A program made the translations under genes and the position numbers. Positions 28,463 through 36,518 of a stretch of DNA of 63,305 bases are shown piece by piece. This DNA is from CAYQQQ01 sp964420125. GTDB taxonomy: Bacteria; Actinomycetota; Acidimicrobiia; Acidimicrobiales; Microtrichaceae. Within the stretch, counting starts at the first letter, position 1. Each line of letters opens with the position of its first letter. The stretch is taken from assembly GCA_964420125.1 (NCBI GenBank), contig CAYQQQ010000025.1, positions 1 through 63,305 on the forward strand, given 5' to 3'. Under the pieces are notes generated by a model that saw only the letters and a list, made by a program, of their open reading frames with translations, had not been told where the DNA came from and did no database searches.

Positions 28463-31400
28463 ATGTGGAGCCAGATGCCACCTGTTGACGAGCGACTGCC
28501 CGACGGTCCGTTCGACGCGCTCGTCGATGCCGAGATCGAGGGTCGGGCCAGCGCCGAGGACGTCGCGGCGCTGTTCGCAGAAGCCCGACGCTGGCGCAGC
28601 ACGCTCTACCGACGCCTCGACGAGGCCGAGGACGCGCTGGATCGGGCGACGCGCATCCAGGGACCCGAGCGGGCTCAGGTGGTCATGGACTTCGAGTCGA
28701 TCTGCGACGAGATCGATGCCGCGCTCGACCGATTGGACCACCGGGAAGGCCGCACACCTGCGCAGCCCGACAGCGCTGTCGACGCCGCGGAGCACGTGGC
28801 GGCTGGCCTGCAGGCCTCGTGGTCGCCCAGTCGGGTCGTCGTGTGGTTCGGCGGCTCCGACGAGGTGCTGAGCGACCGAACGGAGCTGCAGTCGGTGCTG
28901 GAGGAGCTCGGCGCACCGACCGAGGTCTGGAGCGACCACGAGCCGGTGAAGCTGCCCGACGGGCGCACGGCCGTCGCCGTGTCGGCTGCGATCGAGGACG
29001 TGATCGGCTGGTTCCTGGGTCACGCCAACGACGAGCGCCTCGGCGCCAGCGCCCGGTGGTTGGCGCAGCTCGGCCTCTTCGGTGTGGGACTCGTGGCCCG
29101 CGGGTCGATGGTGCCGCTGCTGCGACACCGACACCGAACCGAGGGCACCGGGACGTTCGCCGTACGCTGGCACCCGGTGCTGGTCGACGACCACACGCTC
29201 GAGGTGTTCGCCAAGGCCGCCCCCGCCACGGTGTTCCTGGCCAACCCGACGCTCGACGCGCCGTCGGCCACCCGCTCGGCGCTGGTCGCCGCGGTGAACG
29301 CCGTCTGCGTGCAGGCAGCTCGCCAGATCGAGGCCCCGGCCCCCCCGCCCCGTCCGAGGTCGTCGACGGATCTGGCCGAGGTGTACCTCGGCCGCCTCGA
29401 CGGCTCGTCGTTCCGCGCACCGGTCGACCTCGGCCGGGCACTGGTCCGCTTCCTCGACGAGTGGGCGAAGCCGGTCGCCGATCCACCTCGCAGGCCGCTG
29501 GTGATCCGCCTGGAGCCACCGAGCGAGGGCCAGGCGTGGCACCTGAAGGTGCTCGGTCACGATCCCGACGACGTCCTCCAGCAGATCGAGCGGGCGATCG
29601 CCTCGCACCGCAAGCAGCAGGTCCAGGCACGGATGGTGGACGACCTGATGCGAGCCGAGCGGCTCGTGCCGGAGCTGACCCGGGCCGGGCCCGAGCGGCG
29701 TGGTGAGGCGATCCTGACCGAGGACGAGGCATGGGAGATCATGACGGTCGGCGCGGGGAACCTGCTCGACGCCGGGTTCGAGGTCGAGTTCCCCAGATCC
29801 GGGCGGGCACCCCGGCCGAGCCTCCGTCTCACGGCACTCGACGGGGGCAGCGCGACGAGCGCCGCAGAGCTGGTGCACGTGCGCTGGTCGGTGCTCTTCG
29901 ACGAGGTCGAGCTGAGTGCCGAGGAGATCGCCGAGCTGGCCAAGCAGGCAGCGCCGTTGGTCGAGAGCAACGGTCGTTGGGTGCGCATCGACGGAGCAGA
30001 CCTGGCTGCGGCGGCCGAGGCGCTGAGCGACACGTCCGACGAGATGACCGGTGGCGAGATGCTGCGATGGGCGGTCGGCCTCCACGGCTCTCCCCTCGAG
30101 GGCGGTGTGTCGATCGCCAACGGGTGGGCCGCCAACCTTGTCCGCGCCGCCCATGAGGTGTCCGCAACCCAGGCCGAGGAGCCCGAGGGGTTCTCCGGCG
30201 GGCTCCGCAGCTACCAGCGCGACGCGCTCGCCTGGCTGGGGTTCTGCGACTCGGCCGGCCTCGGGGGCTGCCTGGCCCTGGACATGGGCCTGGGCAAGAC
30301 CCCGACGGTGCTCGCCCATGTCCTCGCCACCACCGGAGCCGGGCCGACGCTGGTGATCGCTCCCCCGGCGGTCGTCGGCAACTGGGCGTCGGAGGCGGCC
30401 AAGTTCGCACCCGGGCTTCGCGTGGCGGTCCACCACGGGGCAACCCGTGCCACGGCCGACGAGATCGCCGACGAGGTGGCGGAGGCCGACGTCGTGATCA
30501 CCACCTACGGCACCGCCCTGCGGGACCTCGAGGGGCTCTGCGAGATCCGCTGGCATCGGGTCGTGCTCGACGAGGCACAGGCCATCAAGAACCCCGCGAG
30601 CAACGTGGCGAGAGCACTGCGGGATCTGCCCTCGACGTTCCGGCTGACCATGACCGGCACACCGGTGGAGAACTCCCTCGGCGATCTCTGGGCCATCCTC
30701 GACTACGTGAACCCGGGCCTCGTCGGCGATCGGGCCGAGTTCGTCTCGGAGCTCTCTCATGCCGGCAGCGGCGAAGCAGCGCTGCGTCTGCTCAACGGCA
30801 TCCTCGTGTTCCGCCGCACGAAGGCCGAACCCGAGATCGCTGCGGAGCTGCCGGAGAGGATCGACGAGACCGACCACTGCACCATGACCGTCGAGCAGAT
30901 CGGCCTCTACCAGGCCGTGCTCGACGAGCTCGTCAGCAACGTGGGCTCCGCGGAGGGCGGCGACAAGGGGAAGGTGCTCGCCGCCATCACCAAGTTGAAG
31001 CAGATCTGCAACCACCCCGCGGCGTTCACCGGTGACGACGAACCGCTCGACGGCCGCTCCGGCAAGCTCGAACGGCTCGAGGAGATCATCGACAACGTGT
31101 TCACCGCCGGTGAGCGCGTCGTGGTGTTCACCCAGTACGCGACCTGGGCGGTCCGGCTCGCCGAGCACCTCACCGCTCGGACCGGCACACCTGTCGCGGC
31201 GTACCACGGCGGGCTGGCCCGCACCGCGCGTGATCGCATCCTCGAGGAGTTCCAGGACACCGACGGCGGCGCGGCGCTCGTCCTGTCGTTGAAGGCCGGC
31301 GGAGCCGGGCTCAACCTCACCGCCGCGAACCACGTCGTGCTCTTCGACCGCTGGTGGAACCCCGCCGTCGAAGACCAGGCGCGCGACCGCGCCTGGCGAC

Positions 31401-31648
31401 TCGGCCAGGAGCGAACGGTGATCTTCCACCGCCTGGAGTGCCCGGGGACGATCGACGAGCGGGTGGAGGAGATCGTGGCGGGCAAGCGACACGTCGCCGA
31501 CCTGGTGCTGCCCAAGTCGAGCTCGCTGGAGGACCTCGATGCCGCGCAGATCCAACGCGCGCTGGGTCTCCGGGAGGATGCGGTGTTGAGCGACTACATC
31601 CCCCTCGACGGCACCGCCGGCGCGGACACGGCAGAGGAGCTGGTGTGA
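28463..31648 (+). CDS. SNF2-family helicase
   Basis: The 1061-residue product has a ~560-residue N-terminal region of the bacterial SNF2-associated type, then a SNF2/HepA ATPase: motif I DMGLGKT (~607), motif II DEAQ (~703), motif III LTMTGTPVEN, and in the second RecA lobe VVVFTQYATW, LSLKAGGAGLNLT and DQARDRAWRLGQ. Such enzymes translocate on duplex DNA and remodel protein-DNA complexes. Two starts are possible, ATG 28463 and ATG 28475; the latter has ggag upstream. The stop overlaps the next gene (GTGA), which is probably its partner. Confidence 0.92.
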   Translation: MWSQMPPVDERLPDGPFDALVDAEIEGRASAEDVAALFAEARRWRSTLYRRLDEAEDALDRATRIQGPERAQVVMDFESICDEIDAALDRLDHREGRTPAQPDSAVDAAEHVAAGLQASWSPSRVVVWFGGSDEVLSDRTELQSVLEELGAPTEVWSDHEPVKLPDGRTAVAVSAAIEDVIGWFLGHANDERLGASARWLAQLGLFGVGLVARGSMVPLLRHRHRTEGTGTFAVRWHPVLVDDHTLEVFAKAAPATVFLANPTLDAPSATRSALVAAVNAVCVQAARQIEAPAPPPRPRSSTDLAEVYLGRLDGSSFRAPVDLGRALVRFLDEWAKPVADPPRRPLVIRLEPPSEGQAWHLKVLGHDPDDVLQQIERAIASHRKQQVQARMVDDLMRAERLVPELTRAGPERRGEAILTEDEAWEIMTVGAGNLLDAGFEVEFPRSGRAPRPSLRLTALDGGSATSAAELVHVRWSVLFDEVELSAEEIAELAKQAAPLVESNGRWVRIDGADLAAAAEALSDTSDEMTGGEMLRWAVGLHGSPLEGGVSIANGWAANLVRAAHEVSATQAEEPEGFSGGLRSYQRDALAWLGFCDSAGLGGCLALDMGLGKTPTVLAHVLATTGAGPTLVIAPPAVVGNWASEAAKFAPGLRVAVHHGATRATADEIADEVAEADVVITTYGTALRDLEGLCEIRWHRVVLDEAQAIKNPASNVARALRDLPSTFRLTMTGTPVENSLGDLWAILDYVNPGLVGDRAEFVSELSHAGSGEAALRLLNGILVFRRTKAEPEIAAELPERIDETDHCTMTVEQIGLYQAVLDELVSNVGSAEGGDKGKVLAAITKLKQICNHPAAFTGDDEPLDGRSGKLERLEEIIDNVFTAGERVVVFTQYATWAVRLAEHLTARTGTPVAAYHGGLARTARDRILEEFQDTDGGAALVLSLKAGGAGLNLTAANHVVLFDRWWNPAVEDQARDRAWRLGQERTVIFHRLECPGTIDERVEEIVAGKRHVADLVLPKSSSLEDLDAAQIQRALGLREDAVLSDYIPLDGTAGADTAEELV

Positions 31649-32055
31649 ACGGGAACCAACCGGCACGGCGCCCGAAGAAGAGCGCTCCCGCAGCCGGGAA
31701 GGGCGGGGGCGGCCGGAAGCGAGCGAAGAAGCAGGGCAAGAAGCGCGCTGACGGTTCAGCGATCGATCCGAAGCGACCGCTGTGGGAGAACCCGGCCGGG
31801 GAGGCAGAGCTGCAGGCCATCGTGGGCTCGGTCCGCCCTGCGCAGAACCCCACCGCACTCGTCCGCTCGCTGGGCGACCCACCACTCGGCAAGTTCTCCG
31901 GCAACGCCCAGCACTACTACGAGGCGGTCTACGAGAAGGCCCAGCGCTTCGCCGTGGCGATGGCGACGGCCAACGGCCTGAGGGTGATCGACGTCAACGT
32001 GGATGAGGACACCGCTGATGGGTCAGGCGGAGACGAGGGACCCCCGGCGAAGTGA
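31645..32055 (+). CDS. Small basic partner of SNF2 helicase, unknown
   Basis: The 136-residue product has an N-terminal third rich in Lys, Arg and Gly (RPKKSAPAAGKGGGGRKRAK), suited to nucleic-acid binding, followed by a helical region (PLWENPAGEAELQAIV, HYYEAVYEKAQRFAVAMA). GTG 31645 overlaps the helicase stop by four bases, so the two are translationally coupled. I do not recognise a named family; the position suggests a helicase accessory factor. Confidence 0.7.
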   Translation: MNGNQPARRPKKSAPAAGKGGGGRKRAKKQGKKRADGSAIDPKRPLWENPAGEAELQAIVGSVRPAQNPTALVRSLGDPPLGKFSGNAQHYYEAVYEKAQRFAVAMATANGLRVIDVNVDEDTADGSGGDEGPPAK

Positions 32056-32092
32056 CCATGGTGAACCTCGCCGCCTCGGTCGGGCAACCTGC

Positions 32093-32569
32093 TCATCCGA
32101 CGGAGCCGCTCAGTGCCTCGGACCGCTCCTTCAGGGCCGTGGCGTGGCGCTCGAACCCGTCGCGCACGCGCGTGCGCGGGACGAGTCGAGCTGCGAAGCC
32201 CCGGAACGAGATGCCGGTCTGGTAGCGGGTGCGGGCCCCGTCGATGAGCTCGAGACGCTGCGCTCGCCGGCCCCGAACGAGGCCGACGACGGCGATCGGA
32301 CCGCCGAACTCGTACTCGAGCAACGCCTGATCGGCCGAGGGGGGCTCCAGGCGCGTGATGCGTTCGGTCGTGTGGAACCCTCGCCCACCGCTCCAGCGGA
32401 CGTGCAGACGCAGGTCGTCGCCGACGTGCGCTTCCTCCTCATGGGGGAGCTCGATGCCGACGACGAACGGGTTCCACTGGCCGTACCGGTCGAAGTCGAC
32501 CATCACGCCCCACACGACGTCGATCGGTGCGTCGATGTCGATCGAGGCTGCGACCACGGGGACGGTCAC
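32093..32569 (-). CDS. SRPBCC-family protein
   Basis: The 158-residue product has the polyketide-cyclase/START-like pattern: IDIDAPIDVVWGVMVDFDRYGQWNPFVVGIE at the N-terminus, then beta strands and a C-terminal helix RDGFERHATALKE. It probably binds a hydrophobic ligand; the role is unknown. GTG 32569 opens exactly at the family's first strand. No clear ribosome-binding site is seen. The 192 bp between it and the next gene hold nothing I can identify. Confidence 0.8.
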   Translation of the reverse strand: MTVPVVAASIDIDAPIDVVWGVMVDFDRYGQWNPFVVGIELPHEEEAHVGDDLRLHVRWSGGRGFHTTERITRLEPPSADQALLEYEFGGPIAVVGLVRGRRAQRLELIDGARTRYQTGISFRGFAARLVPRTRVRDGFERHATALKERSEALSGSVG

Positions 32570-32761
32570 GGCGCGTGAGGTGGACCGCTGATGGATCCCG
32601 GATCGCAGGGGTGGATCGGTTGCATCGTGGACCGTGTCGCCTCACCTGAACGATGGATCGCGCGGCGACCGCACAGAGGACCAGCGTACGCGGCACTGCA
32701 CGAGGCCGAGTGCAACGGCGCCACTCTGCTCCCTCACCGACACCTGTCGACCTCGACGAGA

Positions 32762-33301
32762 TCAGGCCGCGGTGTTGGCGGCGACCGCTGCGGCGACCGC
32801 CTCCATCTGCGCGTCGGTGACACCACCGACCAGGACGTCCACCTGGTAGAGGACGTCACCCTGGAGGATCCACAACATCGACGCCTGGTTTCGGTAGGCC
32901 TGGTCGGCGCCGATGCCCGAGAGCTCGACCTCCTTGTTCGAGGCCTCGACCAGGCTCGCCAGCTCGTCTGCACCACCGTCGGTCGTGAGCTGGATCACGA
33001 CCTCCTGACCGTTGTCGCCGGAGTAGACGCAGTTGACCTCGTCGACGTTGCCCTCCCGGAGGGTCGCACCTGTCAGCTCGCGTGCCGCATCGATGGGGAG
33101 CACCGAGCACGGGTTGCCCGTGCTCGGTGCCGTACCGTCGCTCTCCTCGCGTTCACCGGTGGCGTCGGCGTCCGTGGACACCGACGCCGATGCTCCGAGG
33201 GCGTCGGCGTCGCCGGACTCATCGTCCGACCCGCCCGAGGAGCACGCACTCGTCAGGAGCAACGTCGCCGACACGATCGCTGCGAGCCACGTCCGTTGCA
33301 T
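32762..33301 (-). CDS. Lipoprotein, DUF3558-like
   Basis: The 179-residue product has lipobox LLTSAC (Cys20), an acidic Asp/Ser/Glu linker to residue ~60, then a domain with two cysteines (NPCSVLP and VNCVYSG) and a VVIQLTTDGG strand. This resembles the DUF3558 group of actinobacterial lipoproteins, but the similarity is only by pattern. Start 33301 has gggagga upstream. Function is unknown; location is the outer face of the membrane. Confidence 0.7.
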   Translation of the reverse strand: MQRTWLAAIVSATLLLTSACSSGGSDDESGDADALGASASVSTDADATGEREESDGTAPSTGNPCSVLPIDAARELTGATLREGNVDEVNCVYSGDNGQEVVIQLTTDGGADELASLVEASNKEVELSGIGADQAYRNQASMLWILQGDVLYQVDVLVGGVTDAQMEAVAAAVAANTAA

Positions 33302-33480
33302 GCGACAGTCCTCCCGGGCAGGTGAGCGGTCCGAACCTACCCACGTCACACGACCGCAGCCTGGCCTGCAGATGAACACTGGCCGCGCCAGAGGGGTCGG
33401 CGGGTGCTCGACGCCGGAGCGACGCGGACGTCGATCTCGACACGACACGGGCACCGTCGCCACGAGACGCTGACGCACTG

Positions 33481-33500
33481 ATGTGTCATGATCGATACAT
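33481..33500. promoter_or_regulatory. Candidate TetR operator before P450
   Basis: ATGTGTC (33481-33487) and GATACAT (33494-33500) form an inverted repeat (6 of 7 positions) around a 6-nt spacer. It sits over the presumed promoter and earliest start codon of a P450 gene that is co-transcribed with a TetR gene, so autoregulation is plausible. Confidence 0.35.
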
Positions 33501-34698
33501 GTCCACTACGATGTCTCAGGGGCCCCGCTTCCTTCCCTGCTCCGGTGCGACGTGGCGGAACCCGTACCCCATGTATGCGGCACTTCGCGATCGCGACCCC
33601 GTCCACCACGTGGACGCCGGGGACTACTGGGTGCTGTCAAGGTTCGCGGACGTGTTCGCCGCGGCGCGCGACGCCTCGACCTTCTCCTCCGCGCAGGGCC
33701 TCACGTTCACCTACGGCGAGCTGGACGCCGTGGGCCTGGCGGAGGCCACGCCCATGGTGATGCTGGATCCACCGGAGCACACGGCGTTCCGACGTCTGGT
33801 CGCCCGCGGCTTCACCCCTCGGCGCGTCGCCGACATCGCTCCGGAGGTCCGCGCCTTCGTCGTGGATCGGATCGAACGGCTCCGCAGCATCGGCAGCGGC
33901 GACATCGTGGCGGAGCTGTTCAAGCCGTTGCCGAGCATGGTGGTGGCCCGGTACCTCGGCGTGCCGCAGGAGGACCGCGGTCGCTTCGACCTGTGGACCG
34001 ACGCCATCGTCGCCGCCAACGCCGAGGGCGACGCCCTCGGCGCGCCGGACGCTGTGGGTGAGCTCCTCGAGTACTTCGGACAGCTGATCGAGCGCCGCCG
34101 GAGCGATCCCGGTGACGACACCATCAGCGAGCTCGTGGCCGCGGAGGAGGGCCGGGTGTCGGCGCTGAGGATCCTCGGGTTCGCCTTCACCATGGTCGCC
34201 GGGGGCAACGACACCACCACGGGGATGCTGGGTGGCTCGGCGGAGCTCCTGACCGCCCGGCCGGACCAGCGTGCGCTGCTGCTCGCCGATCCGTCCCTCC
34301 TCGGGGATGCCGTCGAGGAGCTGCTCCGCCTGACCAGCCCGGTCCAGGGCCTGGCGCGCACGACCACGCGCGACGTGGAGGTGCGCGACCGCGAGATCCC
34401 TGCCGGCCGCAAGGTGCTGCTGCTGTACGGATCGGCGAACCGCGATCCCCTGGAGTTCGGCGACGACGCCGAGGAGCTCAGGGTCGATCGCCGGCCACGC
34501 CAGATCATGACCTTCGGCTACGGGGCCCACCACTGCCTGGGCGCGGCCGCGGCTCGGCTGGTGGCGCGGATCGCTCTCGAGGAGCTCCTGGCCCGATGCC
34601 CCCGCTTCGCCGTCGACGCCGAGCAGGGAGAGTTCGCACCGGGCCACTACGTGCGCCGCTACCAGTCGCTGCCCTTCGTGGCCGACGGTGGCCGATGA
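33499..34698 (+). CDS. Cytochrome P450
   Basis: The product is a 399-residue bacterial (class I) P450 that needs external ferredoxin and reductase, none of which is adjacent. Motifs: I-helix AGGNDTTT (oxygen activation), K-helix EELLR (ExxR), and heme loop FGYGAHHCLG with thiolate ligand Cys346. It starts with the usual proline-rich entry after WRNPYPMYAALRDRDP. Possible starts are ATG 33481, 33499 and 33511; I favour 33499 because 33481 lies inside a candidate operator. The stop overlaps the TetR start (ATGA). The substrate is unknown. Confidence 0.93.
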   Translation: MSTTMSQGPRFLPCSGATWRNPYPMYAALRDRDPVHHVDAGDYWVLSRFADVFAAARDASTFSSAQGLTFTYGELDAVGLAEATPMVMLDPPEHTAFRRLVARGFTPRRVADIAPEVRAFVVDRIERLRSIGSGDIVAELFKPLPSMVVARYLGVPQEDRGRFDLWTDAIVAANAEGDALGAPDAVGELLEYFGQLIERRRSDPGDDTISELVAAEEGRVSALRILGFAFTMVAGGNDTTTGMLGGSAELLTARPDQRALLLADPSLLGDAVEELLRLTSPVQGLARTTTRDVEVRDREIPAGRKVLLLYGSANRDPLEFGDDAEELRVDRRPRQIMTFGYGAHHCLGAAAARLVARIALEELLARCPRFAVDAEQGEFAPGHYVRRYQSLPFVADGGR

Positions 34699-35258
34699 CC
34701 GGCAGGGGCTGGCTACGCGAGGAGCGCAGCTCGCTGGCGATCGAGGAGATCCTCGACGCGGCAGGAGCGCTGTTCGCGCAGCGGGGAGTGGCAGCGGTCG
34801 GGATGGCCGAGGTGGCCGAAGCCGCCGGGTGCTCGCGCGCCACCCTCTACCGCTACTTCGACGGCCGGGATGCGCTGCGGACCGCGTTCGTCCACCGTGA
34901 GACGGCCCGCGTCGCCGCGGAGGTGGCGCGCCGGATCGGGGGGATCCGACAAACCCACCTACGTGTGGTGGAGGGGGTGATCGAGTCGCTGCGACTCGTC
35001 CGCGACGACCCGGTCCTGGCGGGCTGGTTCGGCGCGGACGACGCCGGTTCGACAGCCCACCTGGCGCAGTCCTCGGAGCTCATCGAGTCCCTGACGGCCG
35101 ACCTGCTCGGCGAGGTGTCCGATCCGACGGTGCGGCGTCGGGCACGCTGGGTCGTGCGGGTGATCGTGTCGTTCCTCACCGATCCGGAACCCGACCCGGC
35201 CGACGAGCGAGACCAGATCGTGGAGTTCCTGGCACCCGTCGTCACCGGCCACACCTGA
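34695..35258 (+). CDS. TetR-family regulator
   Basis: The 187-residue product has an N-terminal DNA-binding domain with helix-turn-helix GMAEVAEAAGCSRATLYRYFDGRDAL (~38-63) and a helical ligand domain after it. ATG 34695 overlaps the P450 stop, a common actinobacterial P450-TetR pair in which the regulator represses its own operon until the substrate or a related ligand binds. The dyad at 33481-33500 is the likely site. Confidence 0.9.
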   Translation: MTGRGWLREERSSLAIEEILDAAGALFAQRGVAAVGMAEVAEAAGCSRATLYRYFDGRDALRTAFVHRETARVAAEVARRIGGIRQTHLRVVEGVIESLRLVRDDPVLAGWFGADDAGSTAHLAQSSELIESLTADLLGEVSDPTVRRRARWVVRVIVSFLTDPEPDPADERDQIVEFLAPVVTGHT

Positions 35259-35297
35259 GGCGCCCTGTCCTGCCATGCTGATCACCGCACAGATGCT

Positions 35298-35789
35298 GTG
35301 AGCCGCCGCGACCAGCTGGAGGAACGGGTGGAGGAAGAGACCAGCGAGCTCACACCGGTGACGTTCGAGCGGTGCGATCACATCGCGGGCCCGTTCTTCC
35401 ACGGAACGAGGTTCGCCTTCCACCCCGGCGACCTGCTCGTCCCCGGCCGTCGCTCGAACTTCCAGGAGGGGCGGGTCTCCAACAACATCTACTTCGCAGC
35501 GTTGGTGGAGACGGCCGTGTGGGGAGCGGAGCTGGCCACCGCGCTCGCCGGGAGCGACGAGCGGGGGCACGTCTACCTGGTGGAACCCCTGGGTCCCTTC
35601 GAGGACGATCCCAACGTCACGAACAAGCGGTTCCCCGGGAACGTCACGCAGTCCTACCGTTCCCGCCATCCCCTGCGGGTGCTCGACGAGGTGGAGTCGT
35701 GGGTGGGCCACGCCCCCGAGGTGCTCCAGGCGATGCTGGACAACCTGGAGCGGCTCCGGGAGCAAGGACTGGACCTGATCGAGGATTGA
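35298..35789 (+). CDS. arr: Rifampin ADP-ribosyltransferase (Arr-like)
   Basis: Arr inactivates rifamycins by ADP-ribosylation from NAD+. The 163-residue product follows the known Arr pattern closely: FHGT, GDLLVPGRRSNFQEGR, NNIYF, AVWGAELA, VEPLGPFEDDPNVT, PGNVTQSYR and WVGHAPEVL. Catalytic His35, Tyr65 and Asp104 correspond to His19, Tyr49 and Asp84 of the mycobacterial enzyme; the first two keep the same 30-residue spacing, and a four-residue insertion precedes the third. GTG 35298 has no obvious ribosome-binding site, so the first ~15 residues are uncertain; GTG 35358 would give a shorter N-terminus. Confidence 0.9.
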   Translation: MSRRDQLEERVEEETSELTPVTFERCDHIAGPFFHGTRFAFHPGDLLVPGRRSNFQEGRVSNNIYFAALVETAVWGAELATALAGSDERGHVYLVEPLGPFEDDPNVTNKRFPGNVTQSYRSRHPLRVLDEVESWVGHAPEVLQAMLDNLERLREQGLDLIED

Positions 35790-35806
35790 CCTGCCGACGG
35801 TTGGTT

Positions 35807-35820
35807 ATACTGATCGGTAT
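35807..35820. promoter_or_regulatory. Palindrome over promoter and start of VapB-like gene
   Basis: ATACTGATCGGTAT is a near-perfect 14-bp palindrome (one mismatched pair). It overlaps the -10 TATACT (35806-35811) and reaches the ATG at 35819, which lies 7 nt after the -10, so translation is probably leaderless. This is the expected arrangement for an antitoxin that represses its own operon. Confidence 0.6.
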
Positions 35821-36049
35821 GACTCACCGGATCGGCACGAAGGGCCAAGTGGTCATCCCCAAGGAGCTGCGTGACCAGCTCGGCATCGAGCCGGGGGACG
35901 AGGTCGACTTCTGGCTCCACGACGACCACGTGGCCGTCCGTCCCGCCGAGCGCCGGCAGCCGCTGCGGGGAAGGTTCCGCGACTCGCCGTTGACTCGGGA
36001 GCTGGAGCGAGGACGAGCCACTGATCGTGATCGTGAGGCCACCCGGTGA
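35819..36049 (+). CDS. AbrB/MazE-type antitoxin
   Basis: The 76-residue product has an N-terminal SpoVT/AbrB DNA-binding domain (RIGTKGQVVIPKELRDQLGIEPGDEVDF) and a basic C-terminus that would wrap the toxin. It overlaps the PIN toxin gene by four bases (GTGA). The palindrome across its promoter supports autorepression. Confidence 0.9.
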   Translation: MTHRIGTKGQVVIPKELRDQLGIEPGDEVDFWLHDDHVAVRPAERRQPLRGRFRDSPLTRELERGRATDRDREATR

Positions 36050-36432
36050 CCGTCGTGCTCGACTCGTGGGCGGTCCTCCGCTACCTGGAGGACGCGGACC
36101 CTTCTGCTGGCGCGGTCGCCGAGCTGCTCGCTCGGGAGACGCCGGCGATGTCATGGATCAACCTCGGTGAGGTCCACTACGTCCTTCGACGACTCCACGG
36201 CGAGGAGGTCGCGATCGAGACGGTCCGCGATCTGCGTGGCGTCATCGATGCTCGGATGCCTGACGAGCGACTCATCCTCGACGCGGCGCGCCTCAAGGCC
36301 GACCACCCGATGGCCTACGCCGACGCGTTCGCCGCGGCGCTCGCCGTCGCCACCGAGGGAACCCTCTGGACCGGCGACCCCGAGCTGCTCGTCGACGGGG
36401 CGTCGTGGCGGTGGCGAGACCTCCGGACCTGA
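36046..36432 (+). CDS. vapC: PIN-domain toxin (VapC-like)
   Basis: The 128-residue product is a PIN-domain ribonuclease of a type II toxin-antitoxin pair. Acidic active-site residues are visible: Asp6 in VVLDSWA, Glu in INLGEV (~42), Asp in YADAFAAALA (~93) and Asp in TGDPEL (~108). GTG 36046 overlaps the antitoxin stop. Toxins of this kind cut tRNA or rRNA; the target here cannot be predicted. Confidence 0.9.
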   Translation: MTVVLDSWAVLRYLEDADPSAGAVAELLARETPAMSWINLGEVHYVLRRLHGEEVAIETVRDLRGVIDARMPDERLILDAARLKADHPMAYADAFAAALAVATEGTLWTGDPELLVDGASWRWRDLRT

Positions 36433-36518
36433 GCGCACCGGGGACCGGCTGGCGACATCCGAGCCCACCGCCCGGTGGCTTTCCTTGAGCATCGGCTGTC
36501 GCCGCCGAAGGAGAGGGC

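Noticed and set aside
28184..31885. 1233-codon minus-strand open frame
   Set aside because: It is antisense to the SNF2 helicase, whose motifs are all in order on the plus strand.
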